From Streptomyces sp. NRRL S-350 (GTDB lineage Bacteria > Actinomycetota > Actinomycetes > Streptomycetales > Streptomycetaceae), in assembly GCF_000719705.1 (NCBI RefSeq), contig NZ_JOHO01000015.1, positions 62,001 to 126,000 of the forward strand: a stretch of 64,000 nt of DNA, written 5' to 3'. The notes under the pieces are model-generated. The model did no database searches. It saw nothing but the letters and a program-made list of their open reading frames with translations, and had not been told where the DNA came from. Both the position numbers and the translations under genes were made by a program. This document shows positions 34,913 through 43,673 of this stretch, piece after piece. The first letter of the stretch is position 1. The number at the start of each line of letters is the position of its first letter.

Positions 34913-36100
34913 GTGTTCCGCTCCGGCGCCACCGGTCTGTCCGACGCGTCCCCGACGCCCTCCGTCCCGACGCCGGATCCGAGCCCCACCGCACAGCTGC
35001 CGCAGCTGGACCTGCGCATCCCGACCAGCGCGCAGGAGGTCTCGGACACCACCAGGCAGGCCGCCAGCTGGTTCGACACGCACTGGCAGGGCTGGCTCGC
35101 CTCCGGCCTGCGGATCGTCTTCATCGTGGTGCTGGCGCTGGTGCTGCGGGCCATGGTGCGCAAGCTGATCACCCAGCTGATAGGGCGGATGGCGCGCATC
35201 CCGGAGCACCAGGAGGAGAGCCGGCTGGGCGGGCTGCTGGCCAACACCGGGGTGGTGAACCCCGAGCGGCGCCAGCAGCGCTCGGAGGCGATCGGGTCGG
35301 TGCTGCGCAGCGTGGCCTCCTTCAGCATCCTGGGCACGGCGGCGCTGATGGTGCTCTCCGCGCTGGGGGTGAACCTGGCCCCGCTGCTGGCGAGCGCCGG
35401 TGTGGCCGGTGTGGCGATCGGTTTCGGCGCCCGCAACCTGGTCACCGACTTCCTCTCCGGAGTCTTCATGATCATGGAGGACCAGTACGGCGTCGGCGAC
35501 GAGATCGACACCGGGGTGGCCACCGGCACGGTGCTGGAGGTCGGCCTGCGGGTGACCAAGCTGCGCGGGGCGAACGGCGAGATCTGGTACATCCGCAACG
35601 GCGAGGTGAAGCGGATCGCCAACATGAGCCAGGGCTGGGCGACCGCCTCGGTGGACGTCCAGATCGGGTACAAGGAGGACCTGCTGCGGGTCGAGGACCT
35701 GATCCTGCAGACCGCCGAGGAACTGGCCAAGGAGGCGCCGTACGACGAGCTGGTCTGGGCGCCGGTGTCCATCCTGGGCGTGGAGTCGGTCGCGGCGGAC
35801 TCGGTGCTGGTGCGGGTGGAGGCCCGCACCGCCCCCGGCAAGGCGCCGACCGTCTCCCGGGCGCTGCGCCGGCGGCTGAAGGTGGCCTTCGACCGGGCCG
35901 GGATCAAGGTCAAGGAGGAGGCCCTGACGGCGGCGACCGCCGCGGCCGGGGCCCCGGCCGGGGCGGCGGCCACCGGAGTGGTGATCGCGCCGACACCGGC
36001 CCCCGCGGCCGAGCAGACGGCGCCGTCCGCGCTCGCCGACCCGAACTCGGCCCGGTTCAAGGCCAGCGAGCCGATCGCGGTCCCGAAGCAGGAGCCGTAG
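34913..36100 (+). CDS. MscS-family mechanosensitive channel
   Basis: A small-conductance mechanosensitive channel that relieves turgor on osmotic downshock. The 395-aa protein has a Pro/Ser-rich N-terminus, a first helix (GLRIVFIVVLALVLRAMV, about 65-82), a second (SILGTAALMVLSALGV, about 140) and the pore-lining TM3 (APLLASAGVAGVAIGFGARNLVTDF), followed by the MscS beta domain (MEDQYGVGDEID). The C-terminus is an Ala/Pro-rich tail. The GTG start follows AAGGAAGGT. A 22-bp perfect stem terminator follows the stop. Confidence 0.92.
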   Translation: MFRSGATGLSDASPTPSVPTPDPSPTAQLPQLDLRIPTSAQEVSDTTRQAASWFDTHWQGWLASGLRIVFIVVLALVLRAMVRKLITQLIGRMARIPEHQEESRLGGLLANTGVVNPERRQQRSEAIGSVLRSVASFSILGTAALMVLSALGVNLAPLLASAGVAGVAIGFGARNLVTDFLSGVFMIMEDQYGVGDEIDTGVATGTVLEVGLRVTKLRGANGEIWYIRNGEVKRIANMSQGWATASVDVQIGYKEDLLRVEDLILQTAEELAKEAPYDELVWAPVSILGVESVAADSVLVRVEARTAPGKAPTVSRALRRRLKVAFDRAGIKVKEEALTAATAAAGAPAGAAATGVVIAPTPAPAAEQTAPSALADPNSARFKASEPIAVPKQEP

Positions 36101-36162
36101 GCCCCGTAGCGGAAGCGGGCCCCCGCGAGGGGGACGAACGCCCTGCCCTCCCACAGTCCTCC

Positions 36163-36213
36163 CGGCCCGCTGCGCGGGAAGTCGCTCTGGCCGACTTCCC
36201 GCGCAGCGGGCCG
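36163..36213 (+). terminator. mscS terminator, 22-bp perfect stem
   Basis: The arms 36163-36184 and 36192-36213 are perfectly complementary over 22 bp with a 7-nt loop. The top of the stem reads GGGAAGTCG/CGACTTCCC. It starts 63 bp after the mscS stop. The same GAAGTCG/CGACTTC core recurs in the hairpin at 61431-61469. Confidence 0.88.
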
Positions 36214-36376
36214 TTGGCGTGCCCTCCTCGGTCGCGGGGGGGGCGCGCCATGAGGCGCCGACTCCGCCGGCGGGGCGGGGGCGGGCGTTCGGGGGCCCGG
36301 TAACGCTTCGGCATCCTCCGCTTCACCGGCCATTGACACTCCGCCGACGCGACCGTACGGTCCTCTCCAAGCGACT

Positions 36377-36387
36377 GGAAAGTTTCC
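36377..36387. promoter_or_regulatory. CsnR operator, GGAAAGTTTCC
   Basis: GGAAAGTTTCC is a perfect palindrome around a central G, 42-52 bp upstream of the csnR ATG. It matches the consensus AGGAAA(C/G)TTTCCT known for CsnR-regulated chitosan genes in Streptomyces. Its position fits autorepression of the csnR-K operon. Confidence 0.75.
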
Positions 36388-36428
36388 TAACAGTTCACAC
36401 GGGACGGGCGGAAGAGGAGGATCCCGGC

Positions 36429-37619
36429 ATGACCAAGAGCACCGCCAAGGCCCCCCTCGCCGGCACTCCGAGCCTGCTGCGCGCCATCAACGACCGGGCC
36501 GCCCTCGAACTGCTGCTGGCGAACGGCCCGCTCTCGCGCACCCAGATCGGCACGCTGACCGGGCTGTCCAAGCCCACCGCCTCCCAGTTGCTGGCCCGGC
36601 TGGAGGCGGCCGGGCTGGTGCTGCCGGTCGGCACCACGGCGGGCGGCCCGGGGCCCAACGCGCAGCTGTACCAGGTGAATCCGGCCGCCGGGTACGTCGC
36701 GGGGCTGGACGTCACCAACCACGCGATCCGGGTCGCGGTCGCCGACATCACCGGCACCACGCTCGCCGAGCACACCGTGTCGACCAAGGGCGCGCCGGCC
36801 GCCGGGACCGTCTCCCGGGCCGCCGCCGCCGTCGCCGAGACGGTCCGGGCCGCAGGGCTCGCCGAGGGCAGCCTGCGCACCGTCGCAATCGGCGTCGGCG
36901 GCGCCCCCGACCCGGTCACCGGCAAGCTGCGCTACGCCTCCCACCTGCCCGGATGGCACTCGCCGCGGCTGGTGGAGGAGCTGTCCGAGGCGATCGGCGC
37001 GACGGTGTCGATCGAGAACGACGTGAACCTGGCCGCCGTCGCCGAACAGGCCTCGGGCGCGGCGGCGGGCTTCGAGGACTTCGTGCTGCTCTGGGCCGAG
37101 GCGGGCGTCGGCGCCGCGATCGTGATCGCCGGCCGGCTGCACCGCGGCTTCACCGGCGGCGCCGGGGAGGTCGGCTACATGCCGGTGCCCGGCTCGCCCG
37201 TCGAGTGGGACTCCCGGCGCCGCAACTTCGGCGGCTTCCAGGCGCTGGTCGGGGCGCCCGCGGTGCGGGCCCTGGCCCGGGAGCACGGGCTCGGCGCGCC
37301 CACCGCGCAGGAGTCGATCGCCAAGGCCCTGGTGACCCCGGGTGCCGGGGACGGCTTCCTCGCCGAACTGGCCGGGCGGCTGGCCGTCGGGCTGGCCGTG
37401 ATCGTCTCCGTCGTCGACCCGGAGCTGGTGGTCCTCTCCGGCGCCGTGCCGAGCGCGGGCGGCGAACGGCTGCGCGCGCTCGTCGAGGACGAGCTGGCCC
37501 GGATCTCCATCGCCCGGCCGGAGGTCCGCAGCAGCGCCCTGCCCGGCTCACCGGTCCTGATCGGTGCCCTGCAGCGCGCCCTGTCCGACGCCCGCGAGGC
37601 GGTCTTCTCCACCCACTGA
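36429..37619 (+). CDS. csnR: ROK-family repressor of the chitosan-oligosaccharide operon
   Basis: The protein has 396 aa. The winged helix is at about 15-75 (LLRAINDRAALELLLANGPL, GLSKPTASQLLARLEAAGLV). The kinase-like domain begins at GYVAGLDVTNHAIRVAVAD and contains IENDVNLAAVAEQASG. The CxCGxxGCxE zinc signature of active ROK kinases is absent: the corresponding region reads GYMPVPGSPVEWDSRRRNFGG. It heads an operon with an ABC importer, a GH4 enzyme and a sugar kinase, the csnR-csnEFG-csnH-csnK order described in Streptomyces lividans, where CsnR represses chitosanase and its own operon until glucosamine oligosaccharides are present. The ATG follows AGAGGAGGATCCCGGC. Identity rests on gene order and operator, not on alignment. 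Confidence 0.85.
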   Translation: MTKSTAKAPLAGTPSLLRAINDRAALELLLANGPLSRTQIGTLTGLSKPTASQLLARLEAAGLVLPVGTTAGGPGPNAQLYQVNPAAGYVAGLDVTNHAIRVAVADITGTTLAEHTVSTKGAPAAGTVSRAAAAVAETVRAAGLAEGSLRTVAIGVGGAPDPVTGKLRYASHLPGWHSPRLVEELSEAIGATVSIENDVNLAAVAEQASGAAAGFEDFVLLWAEAGVGAAIVIAGRLHRGFTGGAGEVGYMPVPGSPVEWDSRRRNFGGFQALVGAPAVRALAREHGLGAPTAQESIAKALVTPGAGDGFLAELAGRLAVGLAVIVSVVDPELVVLSGAVPSAGGERLRALVEDELARISIARPEVRSSALPGSPVLIGALQRALSDAREAVFSTH

Positions 37620-37778
37620 AGCCTCCACCCACTGAAGCCCACCCACCGACGCCTCCACCGACGCCCCGCCCCCGCCGCCCCCGCCCACAGACGCTGCCCG
37701 CACCCACCTCTCCCCGACCCCCGAACGCGGGACCTGAGGCAACGACGCCTGCCCGCGCACTCCCAGGAGGACCCCGAA

Positions 37779-39134
37779 GTGCACGCCACCACCTCCCGCA
37801 GAGGCCGCCGCACGGTCGTCGCCGTCGCCGGCAGCGCCGTCCTGGCCCTGCTCGCCACCGCCTGCACCGGTTCCAGCGACTCCGGCGGCACCGACGACTC
37901 GGCCGGCGGCAAGGACGTCACCATCACCTTCTGGCACGGCTGGAGCCAGGACAACGAGACCAAGGCGATCAACGAGCGCATCGCCGCCTTCGAGAAGGCG
38001 CACCCCACCATCCACGTCAAGGCCGTGGACAACGTCCAGGACGACAAGGTCAACCAGGCCCTGCGGGCCGGCGGTGACGACGCGCCCGACGTGGTGTCCT
38101 CCTTCACGACCAACAACGTCGGCATGTTCTGTGCCACCAAGGCCCTCACCGACCTCAAGCCCCTGCTGCAGAAGAGCGGCATCGACCCGGTCAAGACCTT
38201 CCCGGCCGCGATGCTCGACTACACGCAGTTCCAGGGCAACCAGTGCTCGCTGCCGCTGCTCGGCGACGCCTACGGCCTCTACTACAACAAGAAGGCCTTC
38301 GCGGCCGCCGGCATCGCCAACCCGCCCAGGACGTTCAGCGAGTTCGCCGCGGACGCCGCCAAGCTGACCGTCGCCGACGGCGACTCGTACAAGCAGCTCG
38401 GCTTCATGCCGCTCTACCACGGCTACGAGTCCACCACCGAGCACTTCCTCGGCCAGTACGGCCCCTCCTACTTCGGCCCCGACGGCAAGTCGAGCATCGC
38501 CACCGACCCGAAGGTCGCCGCGATGCTCAAGTGGCAGAAGGGCATGGTCGACCAGCTCGGCGGCTACGCCAAGCTGGAGAAGTTCCGCTCGACCTTCGGC
38601 GAGGAGTTCAGCGCCAAGAACCCCTTCGACACCGGCCAGGTCGCGATGGCCATCGACGGCGAGTGGCGCACCGCCCTGCTGGCCGGCGACAAGCCCGACT
38701 TCGACTGGGGCACCGCCGCGTTCCCCGTCCCGGACGACCAGGCCGACACCTACGGCCGCGGCTACCAGACCGGCACCATCATCGGCATCGCCAGCACCAG
38801 CAGGAAGCAGGCCGCGGCCTGGGAGTTCGTCAAGTACCTGACCACCGACACCGATTCGGTCGTCAGCTTCGCCAACGCGATCCACAACGTGCCGAGCACC
38901 TTCGCGGCGCTCGAGTCGCCGAAGCTGGTGAGCGACGACAACTTCAAGACCTTCCTGGACGTCGCCAGGAACGCCCACTCCGGCACCACCCCGGCGGCCG
39001 TCAACGGCAGCGGCTACATCGTCTCGCTGCAGAACCTGGGCTACGACTACGAGTCGGGCAAGCAGACCGACCTGCAGGCCGGCCTGGCCGACACGGCCAA
39101 GCAGATCGACACCGACATCGCCCAGGCCAAGTAA
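37779..39134 (+). CDS. csnE: ABC transporter substrate-binding lipoprotein (chitosan oligosaccharides)
   Basis: The extracytoplasmic sugar-binding protein of the csn importer, 451 aa. The lipobox LLATAC places the lipidated Cys at residue 29. The mature part opens DVTITFWHGWSQDNETKAI, the hallmark of family-1 (CUT1) solute-binding proteins, and has the hinge region GLYYNKKAFAAAGI. The GTG start follows CCAGGAGG. It lies 159 bp after csnR, a gap containing short repeats CCACCCACTGAAGCC, and 27 bp before the first permease. Glucosamine-oligosaccharide specificity is inferred from the operon. Confidence 0.88.
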   Translation: MHATTSRRGRRTVVAVAGSAVLALLATACTGSSDSGGTDDSAGGKDVTITFWHGWSQDNETKAINERIAAFEKAHPTIHVKAVDNVQDDKVNQALRAGGDDAPDVVSSFTTNNVGMFCATKALTDLKPLLQKSGIDPVKTFPAAMLDYTQFQGNQCSLPLLGDAYGLYYNKKAFAAAGIANPPRTFSEFAADAAKLTVADGDSYKQLGFMPLYHGYESTTEHFLGQYGPSYFGPDGKSSIATDPKVAAMLKWQKGMVDQLGGYAKLEKFRSTFGEEFSAKNPFDTGQVAMAIDGEWRTALLAGDKPDFDWGTAAFPVPDDQADTYGRGYQTGTIIGIASTSRKQAAAWEFVKYLTTDTDSVVSFANAIHNVPSTFAALESPKLVSDDNFKTFLDVARNAHSGTTPAAVNGSGYIVSLQNLGYDYESGKQTDLQAGLADTAKQIDTDIAQAK

Positions 39135-39161
39135 GCGCCGGGACCGGCCCACGGAGCTCCC

Positions 39162-40178
39162 ATGTCACTCGCGTTCGGCACCCGCAAGGGGAACGACGGG
39201 CCGGCGGGCGCCGGACCGACCGGCCCGGCGGCGCCCTCCACGCAGCACCTGCTGCGCCGCAAGCGCCGCCGGGAGGCGGCCCGCACCCTCGCCTTCCTCT
39301 CGCCCTGGCTGGTCGGGTTCGGCGTCTTCTTCGTCTACCCGCTGGTCTCCACCGCCTACTTCTCCTTCACCCAGTACAACGGCTTCGGCGCGCCGGCCTT
39401 CAACGGCCTGAAGAACTGGGACTACGTCTTCGACCAGCTGCCGACGTTCTGGCAGGGCCTGCGCAACACCCTGTGGCTGGTCGTCGTCATGGTCAGCCTG
39501 CGGGTCGTGTTCGGCCTCGGCATCGGGATGCTCATCACGAAGGTCAAGACCGGCGCGGGCTTCTTCCGCACGGTCTTCTACCTGCCGTACCTGGCGCCGC
39601 CGGTGGCCGCGACCGTCGCCTTCGCCTTCCTGTTCAACCCGGGCACCGGCCCGGTCAACCACCTGCTCGGCGAGCTGGGCCTGCCGCAGCCCGGCTGGTT
39701 CGCCTCGCCCGACTGGTCGAAGCCGGCGCTCACCCTGCTCGCCATGTGGGGCATCGGCGACCTGATGGTCATCTTCATGGCCTCGCTGCTGGACGTGCCC
39801 CGGGAGCAGTACGAGGCGGCCGAACTCGACGGCGCCGGCCCGTTCCAGCGGTTCCGGTACGTCACGCTGCCGAACATCTCGCCGATCATCATGTTCGCGG
39901 TGGTCACCGGGGTCATCCAGACCATGCAGTACTACACGCAGGCGCTCGTCGCCGGGAAGGTCGCCAGCGGCATCGCGGGCAACTCCGGCCAGCAGTTCGA
40001 GCCGGGCTACCCGAGCGGCTCCACCTGGACCCTGCCGCAGATGGTCTACAACCTCGGCTTCCAGCGCTTCAACTACGGCGCGGCCTGCGTCGTCGCCCTC
40101 GTGCTGTTCGCCATCTCGATGGCCGTCACCTCGATCCTGCTCCGCCGCCGGTCCGGCTTCATGGCGAGCGACGACTAG
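39162..40178 (+). CDS. csnF: ABC sugar transporter permease
   Basis: The first membrane subunit of the csn importer, 338 aa. A cytoplasmic N-terminus of about 40 residues precedes six predicted helices (LAFLSPWLVGFGVFFVYPLV; NTLWLVVVMVSLRVVFGLGI; TVAATVAFAFLF-type segments). The EAA loop EQYEAAELDGAGPFQRFRYV, where the ATPase docks, is intact. This is the MalF-like partner. No ATPase gene is in the operon; streptomycete CUT1 importers use the shared MsiK ATPase encoded elsewhere. Confidence 0.88.
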   Translation: MSLAFGTRKGNDGPAGAGPTGPAAPSTQHLLRRKRRREAARTLAFLSPWLVGFGVFFVYPLVSTAYFSFTQYNGFGAPAFNGLKNWDYVFDQLPTFWQGLRNTLWLVVVMVSLRVVFGLGIGMLITKVKTGAGFFRTVFYLPYLAPPVAATVAFAFLFNPGTGPVNHLLGELGLPQPGWFASPDWSKPALTLLAMWGIGDLMVIFMASLLDVPREQYEAAELDGAGPFQRFRYVTLPNISPIIMFAVVTGVIQTMQYYTQALVAGKVASGIAGNSGQQFEPGYPSGSTWTLPQMVYNLGFQRFNYGAACVVALVLFAISMAVTSILLRRRSGFMASDD

Positions 40179-40199
40179 CGGGCCAGTGAGGACCTGATC

Positions 40200-41117
40200 A
40201 TGACTCTCAGCAACACGCTCACCGAGGCGCCGGCGCCGTCCGGCCCCGCCCGCCCGGCCCGCCCCGGCGGGCCAGCCGCCCGGGCCGCCCGGCGCCGCGA
40301 ACTGCTCCACTGGGTGGCCGTGCACTCCCTGGCCATCGCCGCCGCGCTGTTCTTCCTGCTGCCGTTCGTCTTCGTCTTCCTCACCTCGGTGATGTCCGAC
40401 CGGCAGGCGCTCACCACCGACTACTGGCCCACCGACTGGCACTGGGGCAACTACGGCCAGGTCTGGAACACCCCCGGCTTCCTCACCTGGTGGCGCAACA
40501 CGCTGCTCTACGCCGGGCTCGGCACCCTGCTGACCGTCGTCTCCAGCCTGCCCGTCGCCTACGCGCTCGCCAAGTTCCGCTTCCGCGGCCGCAACCTGGC
40601 GCTGATGGCCGTCATCGCGATGATGATGCTTCCGCCGCAGGTCACCGTCATCCCGATGTACCTGTTCTGGGCCAAGCAGATGGGCCTGGGCGGCTCGCTC
40701 TGGCCGCTGATCATCCCGATGGCCTTCGGCGACGCGTTCACCATCTTCCTGCTGCGCCAGTTCCTGCTGACCATCCCCAAGGAGTACATCGAGGCCGCCC
40801 GGATGGACGGCTGCGGCGACCTGCGCACCCTGCTGCGGGTGGTCCTGCCGATGGCCAGGCCGGCCATCGCGGCGGTCGCGCTGTTCCAGTTCTTCTACTG
40901 CTGGAACGACTACTTCGGGCCGCAGATCTACGCCAGCAACAACCACGACGCCTGGACCCTCTCGTACGGGCTGGAGTCGTTCAAGGCCGCCCACCACACC
41001 AACTGGAACCTCACCATGGCCGCCACCCTGCTGGTGATGGCGCCGGTGATCGTCCTCTTCTTCTTCGCTCAGAAGGCCTTCATCGAAGGCGTGACACTGA
41101 CAGGGGTCAAGGGCTGA
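40200..41117 (+). CDS. csnG: ABC sugar transporter permease
   Basis: The second membrane subunit, MalG-like, 305 aa. It has six predicted helices beginning HSLAIAAALFFLLPFVFVFL. The EAA loop EYIEAARMDGCGDLRTLLRV is followed by AFIEGVTLTGVKG at the C-terminus, the usual ending of MalG-type proteins. The ATG is 21 bp after the csnF stop, and the gene overlaps csnH by one base (TGATG). Confidence 0.88.
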   Translation: MTLSNTLTEAPAPSGPARPARPGGPAARAARRRELLHWVAVHSLAIAAALFFLLPFVFVFLTSVMSDRQALTTDYWPTDWHWGNYGQVWNTPGFLTWWRNTLLYAGLGTLLTVVSSLPVAYALAKFRFRGRNLALMAVIAMMMLPPQVTVIPMYLFWAKQMGLGGSLWPLIIPMAFGDAFTIFLLRQFLLTIPKEYIEAARMDGCGDLRTLLRVVLPMARPAIAAVALFQFFYCWNDYFGPQIYASNNHDAWTLSYGLESFKAAHHTNWNLTMAATLLVMAPVIVLFFFAQKAFIEGVTLTGVKG

Positions 41118-42427
41118 TGTCCGCACCGAAGTCCCGAGCTTCCTCCCTCAAGCTGGCCATCGTCGGCGGCGGTTCGACCTACACGCCGGAGCTGGTCGAC
41201 GGCTTCGCCCGGCTGCGCGACACCCTGCCGGTCGGCGAGCTGGTGCTGATCGACCCGGCCGCCGAGCGGCTGGAGCTGATCGGCGGGCTCGCCCGGCGGA
41301 TCTTCGCCAAGCAGGGGCACGGCGCGGCGGTCACCGTCACGACGGACCTGGCGGCGGGCGTCGCGGACGCCGACGCCGTCCTGCTGCAACTCCGCGTCGG
41401 CGGGCAGGCGGCGCGCAACCAGGACGAGACCTGGCCGCTGGAGTGCGGCTGCGTCGGACAGGAGACCACCGGCGCCGGCGGGCTCGCCAAGGCGCTGCGC
41501 ACCGTCCCGGTGGTCCTCGACATCGCCGAGCAGGTGCGCCGCGCCAACCCGGACGCCTGGATCGTGGACTTCACCAACCCGGTCGGCATCGTCACCCGGG
41601 CCCTGCAGACCGCCGGCCACAAGGCCGTCGGCCTGTGCAACGTCGCCATCGGCTTCCAGCGCAAGTTCGCCGCGCACCTGCGGGTGGACCCGGAGCTGGT
41701 CCGGCTGGACCACGTCGGGCTGAACCACCTGACCTGGGAGCGCGGGGTGACCCTGCTGGACGCCCCGGGCGCCGCGAGCGGACGGGAGGTGCTGCCCGAA
41801 CTGCTGGCCTCGCACGGCAAGGAGATCGCGGCGGACCTGCACCTGCCGCAGCCCGTCATCCAGCGGCTCGGCGTCGTGCCCTCCTACTACCTGCGGTACT
41901 TCTACCAGCACGACGCGGTGGTCGCCGAGCTGAAGGAACAGGGCTCACGCGCCGCCCAGGTCGCCGGGATCGAGCGCCGGCTGCTGGAGATGTACGCCGA
42001 CCCGGCCCTGGACACCAAGCCGGAACTGCTCGGCGAACGCGGCGGCGCCTTCTACTCCGAGGCCGCCGTCCAACTGATCGCCGCCCTGCTCGGCACCGGC
42101 GGCGGCACCTCCGTCCAGGTGGTGAACACCCGCAACGACGGGGTCCTGCCCTTCCTCCCGGACGACGCCGTCATCGAGGTGCCGGCCGAGGTCGACGCGG
42201 CCGGCGTGCGCCCGCTGCCGCAGCGCCCGCTGGAGCCGCTGTACGCCGGACTCGTCGCCGCCGTCACCGCGTACGAGCACCTCGCGCTCGACGCCGCCCT
42301 GCACGGCGGCCGCGACCGGGTCTTCGACGCCCTGCTCGCCCACCCGCTGGTCGGCCAGCTCGAGCTCGCCGACCGGCTCACGGACCGGCTGCTCGCCCAC
42401 AACCGCGGGCACCTCGCCTGGGCCTGA
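41117..42427 (+). CDS. csnH: GH4 family glycosidase (csn operon)
   Basis: A 436-aa NAD- and metal-dependent glycosidase expected to cleave imported glucosamine oligosaccharides in the cytosol. The Rossmann NAD motif is KLAIVGGGSTYTPELVDGF near the N-terminus. The metal-binding Cys is in GLCNVAIG (about 173) and the metal-binding His in DHVGLNHLTWERG (about 200); the DFTNPVGIV segment precedes them. The family also includes 6-phospho-beta-glucosidases, the usual automatic annotation, but without a PTS in the operon the substrate is more likely unphosphorylated. Start overlaps the csnG stop, so it is translationally coupled. Confidence 0.88.
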   Translation: MSAPKSRASSLKLAIVGGGSTYTPELVDGFARLRDTLPVGELVLIDPAAERLELIGGLARRIFAKQGHGAAVTVTTDLAAGVADADAVLLQLRVGGQAARNQDETWPLECGCVGQETTGAGGLAKALRTVPVVLDIAEQVRRANPDAWIVDFTNPVGIVTRALQTAGHKAVGLCNVAIGFQRKFAAHLRVDPELVRLDHVGLNHLTWERGVTLLDAPGAASGREVLPELLASHGKEIAADLHLPQPVIQRLGVVPSYYLRYFYQHDAVVAELKEQGSRAAQVAGIERRLLEMYADPALDTKPELLGERGGAFYSEAAVQLIAALLGTGGGTSVQVVNTRNDGVLPFLPDDAVIEVPAEVDAAGVRPLPQRPLEPLYAGLVAAVTAYEHLALDAALHGGRDRVFDALLAHPLVGQLELADRLTDRLLAHNRGHLAWA

Positions 42428-42527
42428 CCCGGTCGGCGCGGAGAGCGCCCACCCCCGGCCGCCGCACCGCGGCCGGGCACCCCGGCCGGGACCGACGGCC
42501 GGGCCACGTACGAGCCGCGGGGACCTG

Positions 42528-43547
42528 ATGACCCACCAGCCCGAACCACTCCTGCCAGGCGTCCTCGCCATCGACGCAGGAAACTCCAAGACCGACGTCG
42601 CCCTGGTCGGCGCCGACGGCACCGTCCTCGGCACCGCCCGCGGCGGCGGCTTCGAACCCCAGAAGACCGGCGGCGCCGCAGCCGTCGCCGCCCTCGCCCC
42701 GCTCGTCGCCCAGGCCGCCGCCGAGGCCGGCCACCCGGCCTGGCGCGGCGTGCTCACCAGCCACGTCAGCGCCTGCCTCGCCAACGCCGACCTGCCGGTC
42801 GAGGAGGAGGGACTGCGCGCCGCCCTCGAATCCCACCCGTGGGGCGTCAGCAACACCGTCGTCAACGACACCTTCGGCCTGCTCCGGGCCGGCACCGACG
42901 CCCCGCGCGGCGTCGCCGTCGTCTGCGGCGCCGGCATCAACTGCGTCGGCCTCCTCCCGGACGGCCGCACCGCCCGCTTCCCCGCCCTCGGCGAGCTCAC
43001 CGGCGACTGGGGCGGCGGTTCCGGCCTGGCCATCACCAGCATGTGGCACGCCGTGCGGTCCGAGGACGGCCGCGGCGGGCCGACCGCCCTCGCCCGGGCC
43101 ATCGCCGAGCACTTCGGCCTGCCCAGCGCGGGCGCCGTCGCCGAGGCCGTCCACCTCGGGCACCTGCCGGGCAGCCGGCTGCACGAGCTCGTCCGGGTGC
43201 TGTTCGCGGTCGCGCGGGACGGCGACGCCGTCGCCCTGGAGCTGATCGACCGCCAGGCCGACGAGATCGTCCGCCTGGCCGTCGTCGCCCTCGGACGCCT
43301 CGGACTGCTGGACTCCCCCACCCCGGTGGTCCTCGGCGGCGGCGTCCTCGCCTCCGGGCAGCCCCTGCTCCTCGACAACCTGAAGGCCCGCCTCGCGAAG
43401 GCCGCCCCGCTGGCCGAACCCCGCGTCGTCGTCGCACCGCCCGTCCTGGGCGCGGCCCTGCTCGGACTCGACCACCTGGAAGTCGGCGAGGAGGCCCAGC
43501 GGCGGCTGCGCGAAGCGTACGAGGGGCCGCGGCCCGTGGCGGCCTGA
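42528..43547 (+). CDS. csnK: BadF/BadG-type sugar kinase (glucosamine kinase)
   Basis: An ATP-dependent kinase expected to phosphorylate glucosamine released by CsnH. The protein has 339 aa and the ASKHA fold. The first phosphate motif is LAIDAGNSKTDVAL, the connect/phosphate-2 motif VVCGAGINCVGLLPDG, and the adenosine motif PVVLGGGVLASG. The GDWGGGSGLA loop is typical of the N-acetylglucosamine/glucosamine kinase group. It starts 101 bp after csnH, which is the loosest junction of the operon, and is followed by a hairpin. Confidence 0.86.
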   Translation: MTHQPEPLLPGVLAIDAGNSKTDVALVGADGTVLGTARGGGFEPQKTGGAAAVAALAPLVAQAAAEAGHPAWRGVLTSHVSACLANADLPVEEEGLRAALESHPWGVSNTVVNDTFGLLRAGTDAPRGVAVVCGAGINCVGLLPDGRTARFPALGELTGDWGGGSGLAITSMWHAVRSEDGRGGPTALARAIAEHFGLPSAGAVAEAVHLGHLPGSRLHELVRVLFAVARDGDAVALELIDRQADEIVRLAVVALGRLGLLDSPTPVVLGGGVLASGQPLLLDNLKARLAKAAPLAEPRVVVAPPVLGAALLGLDHLEVGEEAQRRLREAYEGPRPVAA

Positions 43548-43562
43548 CGCCACCACGAGGAC

Positions 43563-43605
43563 TTCCCTCCCCCGCCGGATCCGCACGTCCGGGTGGGGGA
43601 GGGAA
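43563..43605 (+). terminator. csn operon terminator
   Basis: The arms TTCCCTCCCCC (43563-43573) and GGGGGAGGGAA (43595-43605) are perfect over 11 bp, with a shorter CCGGATCCGC element in the loop. It begins 16 bp after the csnK stop. Confidence 0.78.
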
Positions 43606-43673
43606 CCGCTCCCCCGGGGCCCGTCGTGATCACGGTTACCGACTTCCGCCCCCGCCCGGGGAGACTTTGCGTC

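Larger units (their letters stand above)
36101..36428. other. mscS-csnR intergenic region
   Basis: A 328-bp region. It holds the mscS terminator at 36163-36213 and, nearer csnR, TTGACA at about 36334, the operator at 36377 and the csnR ribosome site GAAGAGGAGGA. The stretch in between is G/C-rich and empty. Confidence 0.6.

Noticed and set aside
34444..36339. Long N-terminal extension of the HNH frame on the minus strand
   Set aside because: It overlaps the MscS gene and a promoter region; the HNH gene has an excellent ribosome site at 34443.
41117..42427. 6-phospho-beta-glucosidase as the specific function of the GH4 protein
   Set aside because: The operon has an ABC importer and a downstream kinase rather than a PTS, so an unphosphorylated amino-sugar oligosaccharide is the more likely substrate.
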